This document shows, piece by piece, positions 1 through 10,890 of a stretch of 64,000 nt of DNA. The DNA lies in the NCBI RefSeq assembly GCF_051020975.1, contig NC_135040.1, positions 1,047,501-1,111,500 of the forward strand, given 5' to 3'. The notes under the pieces were generated by a model. It worked only from the letters and a program-made list of their open reading frames with translations, searched no databases and was not told where the DNA came from. Both the position numbers and the translations under genes were made by a program. The DNA comes from Osmia lignaria lignaria (Eukaryota; Arthropoda; Insecta; Hymenoptera; Megachilidae). Position 1 is the first letter of the stretch; each line of letters opens with the position of its first letter.

Positions 1-125
1 TACGGACGCAGAATCGACACCTCGACTGGATACATGCAACGTTTATATGCCCAGAATCGACACCTCGGCTGGATATATGCAACGTCTGGGTCCCAATGTT
101 TGTTGCATATATCCAGCTTTTACTG
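1..125 (-). mobile_element. pogo-like MITE, end truncated by the window edge
   Basis: The segment ends in CTTTTACTG followed by TA. Inside are repeated GGATATATGCAAC-type blocks separated by a CAGAATCGACACCTCG-type spacer. The same blocks, inverted, make up the first part of the complete element at 44101-44691, so this is a copy of that family in the opposite orientation whose other end lies outside the window. The CAGTAAAAGCTGG-type terminus and TA flank suit pogo/Tc1-mariner, but the family name is an inference. Confidence 0.7.
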
Positions 126-129
126 TAGA

Positions 130-425
130 CACCTCAATTTCTCAGTTTTTCAATTTTTCATTTGTTTAACTTTTCAAATTTCAGTGATTCAACATTTTAC
201 ATTTCAGTTTTTCAACTTTTCAACTTTCCAAATTTCAGTGTTCTGATTTTTTAAATTTCAATTTTTGAATTTTTCAATTATTGCATTTTTCCATTTCTCA
301 ATTGCTGTATTGTTCAATTTTTCAATTGTTGCATTGTTTAATTTAATTGCTCAGTTTATCAGTTTTTCAATTTCTCAATTTCTCAGTTTACCAATTTCTT
401 GGAAGACAGTAAAGGTATTTGGTCC
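130..425. repeat. T-rich degenerate minisatellite
   Basis: About 300 bases of imperfect short units resembling TTTTTCAATTTCTCAA. Open frames here (34-246 and 265-483, plus strand) are by-products of the low-complexity composition, rich in F, S, I and N, and are not genes. Confidence 0.75.
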
Positions 426-2044
426 ATCTACAAATAATGATGCAACAAATGACGGTTTGCCTTTTGATATGTTCCCTGATTAAATGTTATTTCATATTTC
501 GCTTGATCATTCAATTAGAGCAAGGTATGTGTCTACTCATTCTACACATACTTTAGTCAACCTATCCAGTTCAATTTATGGGTATACCGGGTCGTAAATC
601 CACTTATAAAAAAGTAAAATCATTTCTGAAATCGGACAGTCAACCTGACGAGGCCACCGGAAGGGTGTAGATGAAAAGGCTGTCCAGTTTTTGCCCTGAT
701 TTGACCTACCAAACCGATCGAAGCGTATGGAGACACTATATCCGTGTTATCCAAGGGTTTCATCTTGTGGCAGTGATTGTAGTAATGTTGAACAGGGTAT
801 ATAAATTGATATAATCGATGAATAGGTGGATAAACGAGTATTAAAATAATATTACACATAACTTTGTAAAATACAGTAGTGCAACTATAACTGTGCAACA
901 GGGAGGTTAAATGTTCTTTTTGTACATCACTATCATCATCATAATATTAAATCTATTTTTCTAAATTTTAGTTTATTCTCGACATAAAATTACATAAAAG
1001 TTACATAAAATTTTCAAAAATATTTTATTATATATTTTGAAAAAAAGCCGCTTTTAATTTCATAATGAGAAATCAGCTGACGCCTTCTAATATTCCCTAA
1101 TTGCGCTAATGGTAAAATGTGTTTGAGTTCAACGTAAAAATAAACTAGTATGCATGCAGAAAGGTTTACTAAAAATGGATTTACTTTTTACAATAGATAT
1201 TAAACAAAAATGTATAAAATTGCTTGGAAAAACATGTGACAGTATTAAAAGAATCCATCATAATGGAATGAAACAATTTGTCACAAAACAAATACTGACA
1301 ATTGTGGTCATCACTAAATAGCACACATGTGCTCTCATTCTGACCAGCAGTGTAATTTTGGTCTGTACCTACCTTACTTTATTTTTCCATCATGCACAAC
1401 TGAAAGATATTTTTATATTTCATTAGTAATTTTAATATTTGTCATTAAATTTTTCGTAGTTACTGTTGAATTGAATAACATACAGTGACAAGTACATTTC
1501 TACAACATCAATCGATTATTTGAAATATAGTATATTGTATATTTATTATAATCGCAATCCAACAGTATTTACAACAATTGTATAAGATTAGGAATTAATC
1601 AAAATAATTTCTAAGAAATCTTAATCATGGACTATATATAATACAACAATGACGTACAATTGTATTAATATATGATATGCATCGCTGATAAGAAGTTTTG
1701 CGAAAGGAATGTGTGTATAATCAGTCGTGCTCCACTTTCAGTTCACATTTATTTTTAGCCCTAACGTATTGTTGGTCGAAACGGTCACATCTACTAATTA
1801 GGCTCGTAAAACTATAGAGTCTTTTAACTTGTGCGAAATACATGCACGACGTTTTGCTTGACTCGAACAGTTAGAATATCTCAATTGCTTCTCATGACAT
1901 AGAAAAAATGTTCAGAGAGAAAATAAATGAAAAAAAAAAAAATATATTTTAATTGATCGACCTTTTTTTCGGTCGATGTAAGGATATCGAGGACGATCGA
2001 GGGTAAGGATAAAGGATGAACTGTTCACCATTTATTTTTGATTC
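426..2044. other. AT-rich DNA with no recognisable gene
   Basis: A minus-strand frame at 620-898 (92 codons) has no recognisable domain. The rest is AT-rich with frequent stops in all frames. I see no inverted-repeat element or tRNA here. Confidence 0.5.
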
Positions 2045-2047
2045 TAA

Positions 2048-2290
2048 GGCCGCGTTCAGACTGTGCAATAAAGTTGTACAACTTTTCGTGCAACTTCGGG
2101 TCCGAATTTCTGTGTTTCTGGCCGTGCCTGTACCAAGTATGCCGTCCGAAAAAGGAAATGATTTTCTCTTGTAGAAATACCAACTTCCACATTTTTTATC
2201 AGATCTTTGCGGAAGCGACGTCAATCGATTACTCATGTTTTTGCGATCAAAATGAACCCAAATGCGACCTAAATTGGACAATAATTAACC
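2048..2290. mobile_element. possible PIF/Harbinger-like terminus
   Basis: After TAA at 2045-2047 the sequence GGCCGCGTTCAGACTGTGCA begins, followed by repeated TTGTACAACTT/GTGCAACTT words. This resembles ends of PIF/Harbinger-type elements with three-base TWA duplications. A MADF-type coding relic, a protein often linked to such elements, lies just beyond. No matching opposite terminus was found, so the call is weak. Confidence 0.3.
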
Positions 2291-2293
2291 AAG

Positions 2294-2814
2294 TTACGTG
2301 AAAAATCTAAATGCATAGTTAAAAGCCAATTTCGTTAAAAGTAGTCCGGTTAGGAGCGCACTATTCTCCTTTTCCGGCGTTTCCTCCGTCGAAGCCTTGC
2401 ACGGATCTATGCTGTTGGATGTCGGCGGGCCGGTAAAACATCTCGATGCCGGTGATGGCACCAAATTTGGATGTCTGAAACAGCGCGAGAACATTAACAG
2501 TTTTGCACACGAGTAGAGCACATAAGAACAAAATGTATACTATTGATTACAACGGGATGCATTTAGAGGAATGTAACACAGATGTGATGAATAAATGAGC
2601 AATAACTTATCAGCATACTCTGCGACTCTCTCCTTCTTTGCATGGGTCTCATGAATTGGTCCATCATGTGGATCCACAACAGCCGCGGTCTATAAACGTC
2701 TTCGGCCCCCGCGCCTGGCCTCCTGGAGGCCTCCACCTTCCTCATCTCAGTATGGTACCGAGTGCGCAGGATTTTTGTTTTCTGTTTTGTTTCCGCGGGG
2801 CCCAGACCATCCGT
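2294..2814 (-). pseudogene. MADF-domain (Adf-1/Myb-like) protein relic
   Basis: The minus-strand frame from about 2814 to 2563 encodes a basic segment with LRTRYHTEMRKVEAS, then a GAGAEDVYRPRL stretch and a hydrophobic or aromatic run. This order matches the second half of MADF DNA-binding domains (Adf-1-like), which occur in host regulators and as the accessory protein of PIF/Harbinger elements. A GTATGC donor-like site at about 2629 and a TTTCAG acceptor-like site at about 2481 could splice to an open segment at 2294-2480 that has a Ser/Thr/Glu-rich linker. The joined frame is not clean, and the domain's amino half and an initiator are missing, so I call it a degenerate copy. A functional host exon is less likely. 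The domain assignment is from motif memory. Confidence 0.45.
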
Positions 2815-3182
2815 TTACATGGCGCGAATCAATGACTCGATTGCTCCCGACCGCATTTGGTTGTTATGGTATGAGTTATGGTTTTACAATCACTGCTAAT
2901 ACTAAACTGCTCCCACGAATCGCAGCTTAAATAGCAATTTTTTCGAGGTACCTGCACCAGGGCGCGTTATAGTGGGGCAAGGGAGACAAGTAATGTAGTT
3001 GGGTTGCCGAGAAATGAAGAAAAGTCAGGATAATTAATATTTCGGAACATAATATATCCCCTAATATATCTCTTTTCCGTCCTTTTGTCAGAAAATTTGT
3101 TTTATTTCTCACTTCTTGTTCAGGCGCGACCCCACATGCGACCGAAGAAATGAATAGAACGAATGAATACCACCTCACTTGG

Positions 3183-3718
3183 ATAGCGATAATCCTCAAG
3201 CATCCGCCAGTTATCCTATTAAGTACAGGATTGCCTCGTAATAAGCAACACGCTCGAGTCTGACCAGCTGTTTATTACGGATCAGGTATGCTATTCGGCT
3301 CGACTTTGTTCTCGAAACGGGACGATAGAGAACACGAGAAACGAGTGAGAGATCCGAGGTTGCGGCAAATCATAAAGTGATAACTGTTGCTTATTACGGA
3401 TCAATACTGTACCAGTTGTGCACAATCACCATATCATAAACCAACTCATTTTTTTTATTCTTGTAAGCAAACAAGTAGAATTTTTCAAAAGAGTAAGAAG
3501 GTACCGAGAGTACCCTCAGGTGACCTACTTGAGGCATTCTGCGTGCAGGTAAGAAGATGTAATCCGAAAAAAGGGCAACGGTTTAAATCTACGAAAACGT
3601 TTATAAAAGGTAATTGATGGTCGACAAGTCGAAACAATCAAGGTTTATGATATGGTGATTGTGCACAACTGGTACTCAATAGGATAGTTGGCAGATGCTT
3701 GAAGATTATCGCAATTGT
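3183..3718. repeat. outer foldback arms around a MITE
   Basis: 3183-3225 (GATAATCCTCAAGCATCC...) is the imperfect reverse complement of 3672-3718 (...GGATGCTTGAAGATTATC-like). The pair encloses the mariner-type MITE at 3412-3672 and about 190 bases of older sequence, which itself contains two similar TTATTACGGATCA blocks (3271 and 3391). Confidence 0.65.
3412..3672. mobile_element. Tc1/mariner-type MITE with 31-bp perfect TIRs
   Basis: TA at 3410-3411 and 3673-3674 flanks a 261-bp element. Its ends are perfect inverted repeats of 31 bp (3412-3442 and 3642-3672) beginning CCAGTTGTGCACAATCACCA. The interior at 3567-3630 matches, inverted, 4486-4553 at the 3' end of the Jockey-like ORF1 relic. 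It encodes no transposase. The superfamily is inferred from the TA duplication. Confidence 0.8.
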
Positions 3719-4002
3719 TAAATTACAATCACTGTAAACGGGATCGGCAAGTTAATATCGACATATTGACTATTTAACTGCGGGATTTAGTTTTGAAAAT
3801 TTCTGACGGGATATGTAATTAAAATCAAGCAATGATGAGTAAACTAATCTAGCTACTAATCTAGAAAACGGAAACAAATATGAAAAAACTTACACTACGT
3901 TCAACTATATTTTATTCTCTAACGATGTATGCAAATAGTTTTTCAATTTTCGAATTCACGAAAATCGACTTTTGATCGCCGAAAGTCGTTTTGTCCCATT
4001 GC
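3700..4002 (-). mobile_element. truncated Transib-related element
   Basis: On the minus strand this copy begins CAATGGGACAAAACGACTTT and continues with segments that match 23090-23170 and 23630-23790 of the complete element at 23074-24062. It ends where the foldback at 3672-3718 begins. The terminus lacks the first two bases expected for a CACAATG-type end, like the right end of the 23-kb copy. Confidence 0.65.
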
Positions 4003-4493
4003 GCTCCGCGGCAATAATGATCGTGTTCGGATTTGCGTCTCAAGCATCCCAGCGGCAAACACGCGGCTCGCAAGAGAGTCTAGCTGTGTTGTACACGTGG
4101 GTGCTGATTATGCGTAGAGAAGGGTTGAAAACACAAATGAACGAAACAGAAATAATTATGTAAATAAGCACAAAACTTTATTATAAAAACGGTAAACTAA
4201 AAATAAACGATGATGTGTAAAAAGAGTGCACGTAGAGCTCGGCGTAGCGAAAGCAAGGACATCGACTAGTCGCAAGGTAGCGTAGACAAAGAAGTGAGGA
4301 AAAATCGGAGAAAGCGCGCGTTCGTAGGGGGTGTGAAACCGGTGCGTACGTAGCACGCTAGAAGGTTGTACGCGGTACAAGGATTTGCTTCCGCTCGTGG
4401 TGCTGCCGCCTGCCGGACGGCAGAGCAGGCTCCATGGACTGTGACGGTTGATCGAGAGACAAGGGTGCCACAATCGTTTGTGTCTGTCGGCCA
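4003..4493. other. flank of the LINE relic, no clear gene
   Basis: Moderately GC-rich sequence downstream (minus sense) of the ORF1 relic. A 113-codon minus frame (4156-4497) has no recognised domain and no reverse transcriptase motif, so an ORF2 does not follow here. It may be scrambled LINE or foreign sequence. Confidence 0.35.
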
Positions 4494-5233
4494 TCAATTA
4501 CCTTCTATAAACGTTTTCGTAAATTTAAACCGTTGCCCTTTTTCCATTAATAATAAGGGATTTTGGTTTCTGACCTTTCGGGGTGTACGTGTAGAACTGG
4601 ACTTTGTTTTCGGCCAGCTTGTTCTTGACTCGAAGTGTTCGAGTTGTTTGATATTAACCGTGTGACTGCTAACGTCGACCTCTCTTATAGTGAACTCGCT
4701 TCTAGTTAGATTTATACCATTTGCCAAGCCTATGAGTGCCGGCAGGGACGTGTTGATTGAGTATATAGGTGGGGGTTTGTACGTTTTAGAAGCAGTCGGC
4801 TGTCCAAACATGGTGCCGGTGCCGCTATTGTCTTCAGCGTCCATATCTGACTCGCCGTCGGATAACCCACAGTAACGGTTATTACTGTCTGCCGAAACGA
4901 CCGTAGCAGGCGCTACTGTATCGCTATTGATGGCTTTGGCTGTCTTCTTAGGAGTTTGTCAGTCGCTGGGGCCCGGAATGTGCGCATGCGCGGTATCCAA
5001 GATGGCGGCGTTCGTAGGCAGCGTGGTCGTTACGCGTGGTTTGGCGCCATTTTGCTGGGCCTAGGTTTGGCTTCACTTAGCACCTGTTTGTATAGTTTAT
5101 CCAGTCTGGAGGGAATGGAGTCTTGGAGTTTTTGGCTCTCTTAGCCGGATTACTCGCTCAAGGGACATAAAATCACGATCGGGATCGTTTGGCGAGGCCC
5201 TACGCTTCGCCTTGTGTTTGTCTCCGGAAGCCA
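4494..5233 (-). pseudogene. Jockey-like non-LTR retrotransposon ORF1 (gag-like) relic
   Basis: Reading the minus strand, a plausible start at 5233 opens MASGDKHKAKRRASPND, a basic N-terminus, before frameshifts and stops around 5120-4965. The frame resumes at about 4963 and runs to 4494 with a Ser/Asp-rich stretch (LSDGESDMDAEDNSG), then YKPPPIY and a beta-rich segment. The KPPPI-type motif introduces the RNA-binding module of ORF1 proteins in Jockey/X-element-type LINEs, nucleic-acid chaperones that package element RNA. The zinc knuckles expected downstream are absent. The last 16 residues lie in a segment shared with the MITE at 3412-3672. Several disruptions make it non-functional. The ORF1 assignment rests on this motif and the domain order. 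Confidence 0.5.
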
Positions 5234-5650
5234 TTGTGATATGAGATTTGCGGGCAAAGCCCGCCACTACGACAGGTTTCCACTCCCACAGTGCGATTAT
5301 ATCGAAACAGGTGTCACAAGAAATGCAAGAATAAATAAAAAATATACACTAAAAACGACACGAAACAACACTATAAGGACTCGGGTGCGTGCACCAGTAA
5401 CGGCTGATAACCATTCACATTACACTGAGTCACAAACACGTCTGTTCACTCTCACGGTCCACCACGCGTCTCACAACAGACGATCCCTGCCCCAGACACC
5501 TATGATATCGCAATTCGGAATTTCTATATATTCGAACCGCATGCCGGGCGAGCGCTTGCGAGAACACTGTTACCGTCATCTCGCCGCCACCTAGCGGTCC
5601 CCGGCCCGAACTAGAGGCGTCCGGGGAGACGAAACCCTCCTCTCTCCCTC
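5234..5650 (-). other. probable 5' leader of the ORF1 relic
   Basis: GC-richer sequence directly upstream of the ORF1 start on the minus strand, ending near 5640 where ordinary AT-rich DNA resumes. That change in composition is the only basis for placing the element's 5' boundary here. Confidence 0.3.
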
Positions 5651-6159
5651 TACTTAAACGCCTACACTTGAAGTGAAAATTTAAAATATGTCTTTTGTAG
5701 ATTGAAATAAGTTGTAATAATACCTACATTGAAAATTACAAGCAATTACAATTACCAAAACTCGCGACTTTTCACCTAAGAACGTGACTACTCTGTAGTG
5801 ACTAGTATGTATATAGGTCTCTGGTCCCCCACCACTTTTTAAAGAATTTAATTTGGTATTTATTTTATTATATATATTTTTTGATTATATCTACGTTTTA
5901 AGGTATTTAATAATTAAAAAGTGTATTGTTTTGTTTTTAAATTGCTTTCAATACTAATATCGTATAAATTAAAAGTTTGAGAATTCCTGGTTCTTCTACA
6001 CCGCCATTTTCCCTCGGAAAGCCTACTTTACTCCATACTGTACATTCAGTTGTTCAGCCATTACTTGTTTCTGATCTTGGAAAAATCCTGGAAGAACCTA
6101 GATTCTAAACCTAGTTACTGTCCTGATTTACGTACACACTGTCTAGGGCACAGACTAAG
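5651..6159. other. AT-rich DNA with no recognisable gene
   Basis: No long frame, no paired inverted repeats and no RNA gene seen. Confidence 0.5.
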
Positions 6160-7189
6160 GTAACTCGGTGTAATATAGCACAACTAACTTTGTCATGTGA
6201 TATCTCCTAAGTACAGGTAGTTACAGGGAAAAAGATAAAACTATATAATAATATGATTAATTGAGTTTGTTGATTAATAATAAGAGAAGTCTAACTGATA
6301 TAATTTAATAGCACAACTAATGGTTCAAAAGGATTTGAGAGTGACATTTTACCCAAGTAGTGGAGCAATATGCCATGCGATATGAAGTAATATGTCTTAC
6401 GCCCTGGATTAGGAACTTATAATTAAAAATTAATGAAAATCAACACTACTTTAAACTAGTTAAGATAGTGATAATAGAAAATCAATGAAACGTAGAAATA
6501 TTGGAAAAAATATTAACTATTTTTTATAAAGTAAAAATAATCTGTACTCCTGTTAGAGCGTAGGATTACATTAAGACGATAATTTTATAACTTATCAGGA
6601 TTAGTTGGAAATAAACAGAAATAAAAGCAATTATTATTGCGTAGGTAAACAAAAGTAAACAATTAGTTGCATTAAACTAAACAAAATAAACACGTAATTA
6701 TCGTCTTCCCTGAATTAACCCTTAGCTGGCACGTTGGGACGTTTACGACCCTAATCACTAAAATATTTCCTGCGAAGAAGCTATTCATTATGTTAACTTA
6801 AAAATATTCCTAGATAATCTTTAAAAGTTGTTTAAACATATTTCGTAGTTGATTTTAGTAAAATTAAATACTGAATGTAAAAAAAAAAATTGAAAAACGT
6901 AGAAAAATCGAAAAAATTAGTTTTCACCAAAAAATTCGTAACTTTTTCAAATTTTCATATAAAGAGCAAAAAGTTTAGCTGGACACTCTTGAGATTGAAC
7001 ATTTTAAGAGAAAAAATAGTATAAAAGTCGTGGTTTCAAAAAAAGTTTTTTTGGAGAGTTGAAGGGATGAATTTTAGCCAAAACTGGCTTAAATTGAAGC
7101 TAAATTAGCTGGGGTCGACTCATACCCCATAGTGCCAGCTAAGGGTTAAATAAGAAATTATTAAAAAGTAGCATATTACACCGAGTTAC
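6160..7189. mobile_element. older inverted-repeat element hosting a piggyBac-like insertion
   Basis: GTAACTCGGTGTAATAT at 6160-6176 is exactly inverted at 7173-7189. The pair encloses about 1 kb of AT-rich non-coding sequence, including the TTAA-flanked element at 6719-7145. The superfamily is unclear because I cannot see a target duplication. Confidence 0.55.
6719..7145. mobile_element. piggyBac-like MITE with TTAA duplication
   Basis: TTAA at 6715-6718 and 7146-7149 flanks a 427-bp element. Its ends are perfect 14-bp inverted repeats CCCTTAGCTGGCAC (6719-6732 and 7132-7145). A TTAA duplication with CCC-starting termini is the piggyBac signature. It is non-coding. Confidence 0.88.
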
Positions 7190-7327
7190 TCTACGAAAGG
7201 AATTCAAGGAGATTCAAACATCTTCAAAACTTCTTGTGCAATATTTCATACCCTATACATACTTCTTCTTAATCAAGGGAAGGCTCAATTGCACCAAACT
7301 TTATACATACACAGCAAACATTATTAA

Positions 7328-7879
7328 CCTGTTAACTGTAGAATTTAGTTTTAAAAATCCTCCGCAGAGTCCTATTATAAATTTTACGAAGAAAGTAAAG
7401 TAAAACGAAAGGATTACATTTTTATTCGATAAAAACTTAGCAATTCATCGTTGAAAAGGTTATTGTTACTGAAAACTTAAAAATTGTCAAAAAATAATAA
7501 AATTCATAAATAAGAAATTTTAAAGAAAAAAGTGATTTTAAGAAGTTAAAATATACAGTAAAGTATACAAAACAGTTCGAAGAATACCAGATGCATTGGG
7601 AAAAATAATTAACTTAGTTTGTAAAAAGTAATGCATTATACGGGGAATATTCGATACAACAAAGGGAATAATCAAACTCTTTTGTATAAAATACATAGCA
7701 GTTTTATTGGCAATATAAAGGAAACATACCATCAAACAATATTCTTATTATATTTTATTGAAATTTTAAGTTTTTATAATCAATGGTAATTTTTTATTTT
7801 ATATGAAGAGTATACACGTCAACCGCACAGCATTAGAGATGTGGTTTGACGTCTATAGACGTCAAACACAGTTAAAGGG
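7328..7879. mobile_element. piggyBac-like MITE, second family
   Basis: TTAA at 7324-7327 and 7880-7883 flanks 552 bp with imperfect TIRs: CCTGTTAACTGT on the left and CCCTTTAACTGT as the inverted right end. Just inside the right end, 7844-7867 is a perfect 24-bp palindrome centred on GACGTCTATAGACGTC. Related termini occur at 23626 and near 42713. A minus-strand frame at 7538-7735 is not a recognisable protein. Confidence 0.75.
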
Positions 7880-7883
7880 TTAA

Positions 7884-10652
7884 ATTATAAAGGTCATTCA
7901 ATAGGAATAATTTCTCATATAAATAATCTCTTATTGATCCATAATGATTACTATCTTCGCGTATGCACATCTGCAAATATTCTTTTGTCTGATTGCAAGT
8001 GCACATATCAAAAGCCTCGTAATCAATTAAGACGTTTAATATGTAAACAAGGAACCTCCAAAAGCCAATTATTCAATATTTAACTTCTAACCATACTGAG
8101 ATTTTAATTATACGAACCAGAGATTGTAACCCTTACCCGAAGAAGCTACGGTTCTCTAATACACCTAACCTGATGATCGATGTTCTGTTACGCTACAGGT
8201 AACCCGGTTAACTCGCTATCGCGTGGATTACAGTTGCGCTCTATTAATACCCTGATTTCAAATATCAAAATGCAATAAGGCGCGATAAATTTGTAATACG
8301 CGGCAACAAATTCAAACTGTTATAAACATACATTTTTGAATGTTATATTAATAAAGAAATGGGAAGAATATAACAGTCGTTAATGGAATTAAATTTTGAA
8401 ATGCATCGTTATGAATAAATTGCAGAAATGTTCTAGATTTCATAATGTGTTGCTTATACAACGCTATATGATCCTGTTAGTAAAAAACTTTCTAATTGTA
8501 CTTAATTGGAGATCCTTTATTAAAAATGAAGATAGACTGCAATGCTTTATTCCACGATAAATATAAAAAGTAGGTTAATTATTCAGTTATTCGTTGAATT
8601 TACCGTCATTAATTCGCTGCAGAATGGGTTAACTTGCTCTTTGTAATTTATAACGAACATCGGTTACTGGTTACTGTGGGTTTCGTTACCATAATCAGGG
8701 TTATTTGGGTTCTTAATTGCATTACACTATGATAAGAATCTCTGATACGTGTATCACAGTTAACTATTAGCCCTTTGAAATCACCTGGTACATGGGTATA
8801 CCGATACAGATCTCCCAAAGTCTGATATTTTTTTCCTAATGCGTAGTACAACCCTTTGCTTTCCCATTTATTTTTATATAATATTATTGAGGAATTTAAG
8901 GTCTTAGAGTTTTTACATTCTCTAATTCTCCAATTTTCTATTTTTCTAATTCTCTAATTCTCTAATTTTACAATTTTTTTAATTTTAGAAAACCTAATGA
9001 CATTTCGGACTATATACTTATGTAGATTGTGAAAATTTATAAATATTTATAAATAAGATGAGTATTAAAAATTCATTTTTAAAGAATTAAAATATGACAA
9101 TTATTTTTGTATGTAATATACACAAAAGGAAGTGAATTTTTATCATATAAATTGTTTAATTTTATGATTGTAATAGACTATTAAACTGAAAGATTCTTTT
9201 ATCATTTTAATGATTTCTCTTTTCATAATTGAAATTTAATTATAAAAAGTTATTTCCATCGCTGTATCTTTTTAAAAATTGTTTTTCTTCGGGAACGATA
9301 TGTTATATCAACAATTGTAATGACATACCAGTGCAGGAAGCGCCCCATCTGCAAAATTTTGTAAATTATGAATATTGCATTCATTTAGCTAATTATTATT
9401 GATTGCGTCGTCTAATAATAAATATAATATCGACTACTTTTGCAACTTGATACGAAACCTTTTAATGATTTCTCACTAAACGATAAAGTGAATGGGATAT
9501 TGAAAATTCAATTAATTCCTGAATCGTTCCGAGCAGCTGCTTCTGTCATCAGTCATATGAAAAAGTTACAGTAATAAACATATGTATGTAACAGAAGTTC
9601 AATGATCCTTTTTAATAGCGTGAATTGCAAAACTTTATTTGTCAACGTAAAGTCTTTTACAAACCTGGACGACAATATTTTTATGCATTTGCTCTTGACA
9701 AGGAACAAAAACTGTTGTTTAGTATATCTCGTCGTAAAGAATGCCAAGTTTTCCAAAACAATTTAATTCGGAACGCACTTTTCATGGAGATTCGTATTTT
9801 CACTTGTAAACGTTACAGTAATGTGTATCAAATCTGCATGTTTGATAAAAAATGTTAATCATCTTCCCATTTGAATTTCTCAATTTCTATCAAATTAATA
9901 AATACAACTAAAAATGTGAACCATCACCATTCTTAAATTTTAGGATTCCAAAATTTCAGAATTTCAAAATTTTAGAATTACAAAGCTACAAGTCGTCAAA
10001 ATTTCAGAATTTTTAAATATTAGAATTCCCTATATTGTTACCCCATAAAGCGATATTAAAATACTTTTGGCAAAATATTATTTCAATTTCAGAAAAATTG
10101 ATTTACATGAATTATAAACCAGGACTAAAAATACAGTTGAAATGAAAGTTTCAATTTCATATTTACAATAGATGTTACTTGCAAAATATACTTATATTTC
10201 ATTCTCGACAACTGCCCCTAGGGTATTTCTAAAAAATGTAGAGCAAGCATGCTTAAAAAATTGCATGCACGACCATTCGAATGCGTAAGCTTTATTACGA
10301 TCTCATGTTTATACTACTGAAGGCCTTTTTCCAGTATATGTGCCCCACACGCGCCAGCTGTCCCTTCCAATTGCTTTACCACGCAGTATGTCTTTATTGT
10401 CAAGGATCCACGCGATGCTAAAAAGGCTACCATGACAAGTTAGCGTTTCTAGTGGAGCTATAACTTTGAGATACCTGGGTATTCGTCGTATATAGACTGC
10501 GCCCTCCGTGAGAGAAGTTGAAATTAACACAAGAAAGAGAGGAGAATAGTTGTGGTCGCTGTCTCTCTTTCTAATATGTAACTTGGTGAGGTAGGAAAAG
10601 GAACTCCCATGTGTGGAAGACTGCTTATAGGTCTATGAAGGGTACCCGAGTA
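7884..10652. other. long AT-rich stretch with simple repeats
   Basis: No supported gene. 8915-8990 is a CTAATTCTC-type low-complexity run and 9943-10030 is an AATTTCAGAATTTTAGAA-type run, a pattern that recurs at 22670-22740, 31655-31760 and 52860-52920. Short frames at 8648-8851 and 9553-9858 have no domain I recognise. Confidence 0.55.
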
Positions 10653-10660
10653 TCTTAAAG

Positions 10661-10882
10661 CAGGCCTGTCCAAGTAGGGGAATCCACTCCTGGAACACAT
10701 GTTTTGGGTCCCCTTTCAACGCTGCTCCTTCAAGTAAGATGGGACGGTTCCGACTACCAAAGACGGTAGGAAAGACGGAGAGACGGTAGTCGGAACCGTC
10801 CCACCTTACTTGAAGGAGCAGCTTTGGAAGGGGACCAAAAACATGTGTTCCAGGAGTAATTTCCCCTCCTTGGACAGGCCTG
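10661..10882. mobile_element. hAT-like foldback MITE with perfect 8-bp duplication
   Basis: TCTTAAAG at 10653-10660 and 10883-10890 is a perfect 8-bp target duplication. The 222-bp element starts CAGGCCTGTCCAAG and is an almost complete palindrome, with arms of about 105 bp around a short loop near 10760-10785. The 8-bp duplication and CAGG terminus indicate hAT. RNA from it would form a long hairpin. Confidence 0.85.
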
Positions 10883-10890
10883 TCTTAAAG

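Noticed and set aside
34..483. Two plus-strand open frames at the window start
   Set aside because: They lie in T-rich minisatellite and MITE sequence and have biased F/S/I/N composition.
4970..5010. YY1-like AAGATGGCGGC site as a promoter element
   Set aside because: It lies within the decayed ORF1 region on the opposite strand, with no evidence of a start site there.
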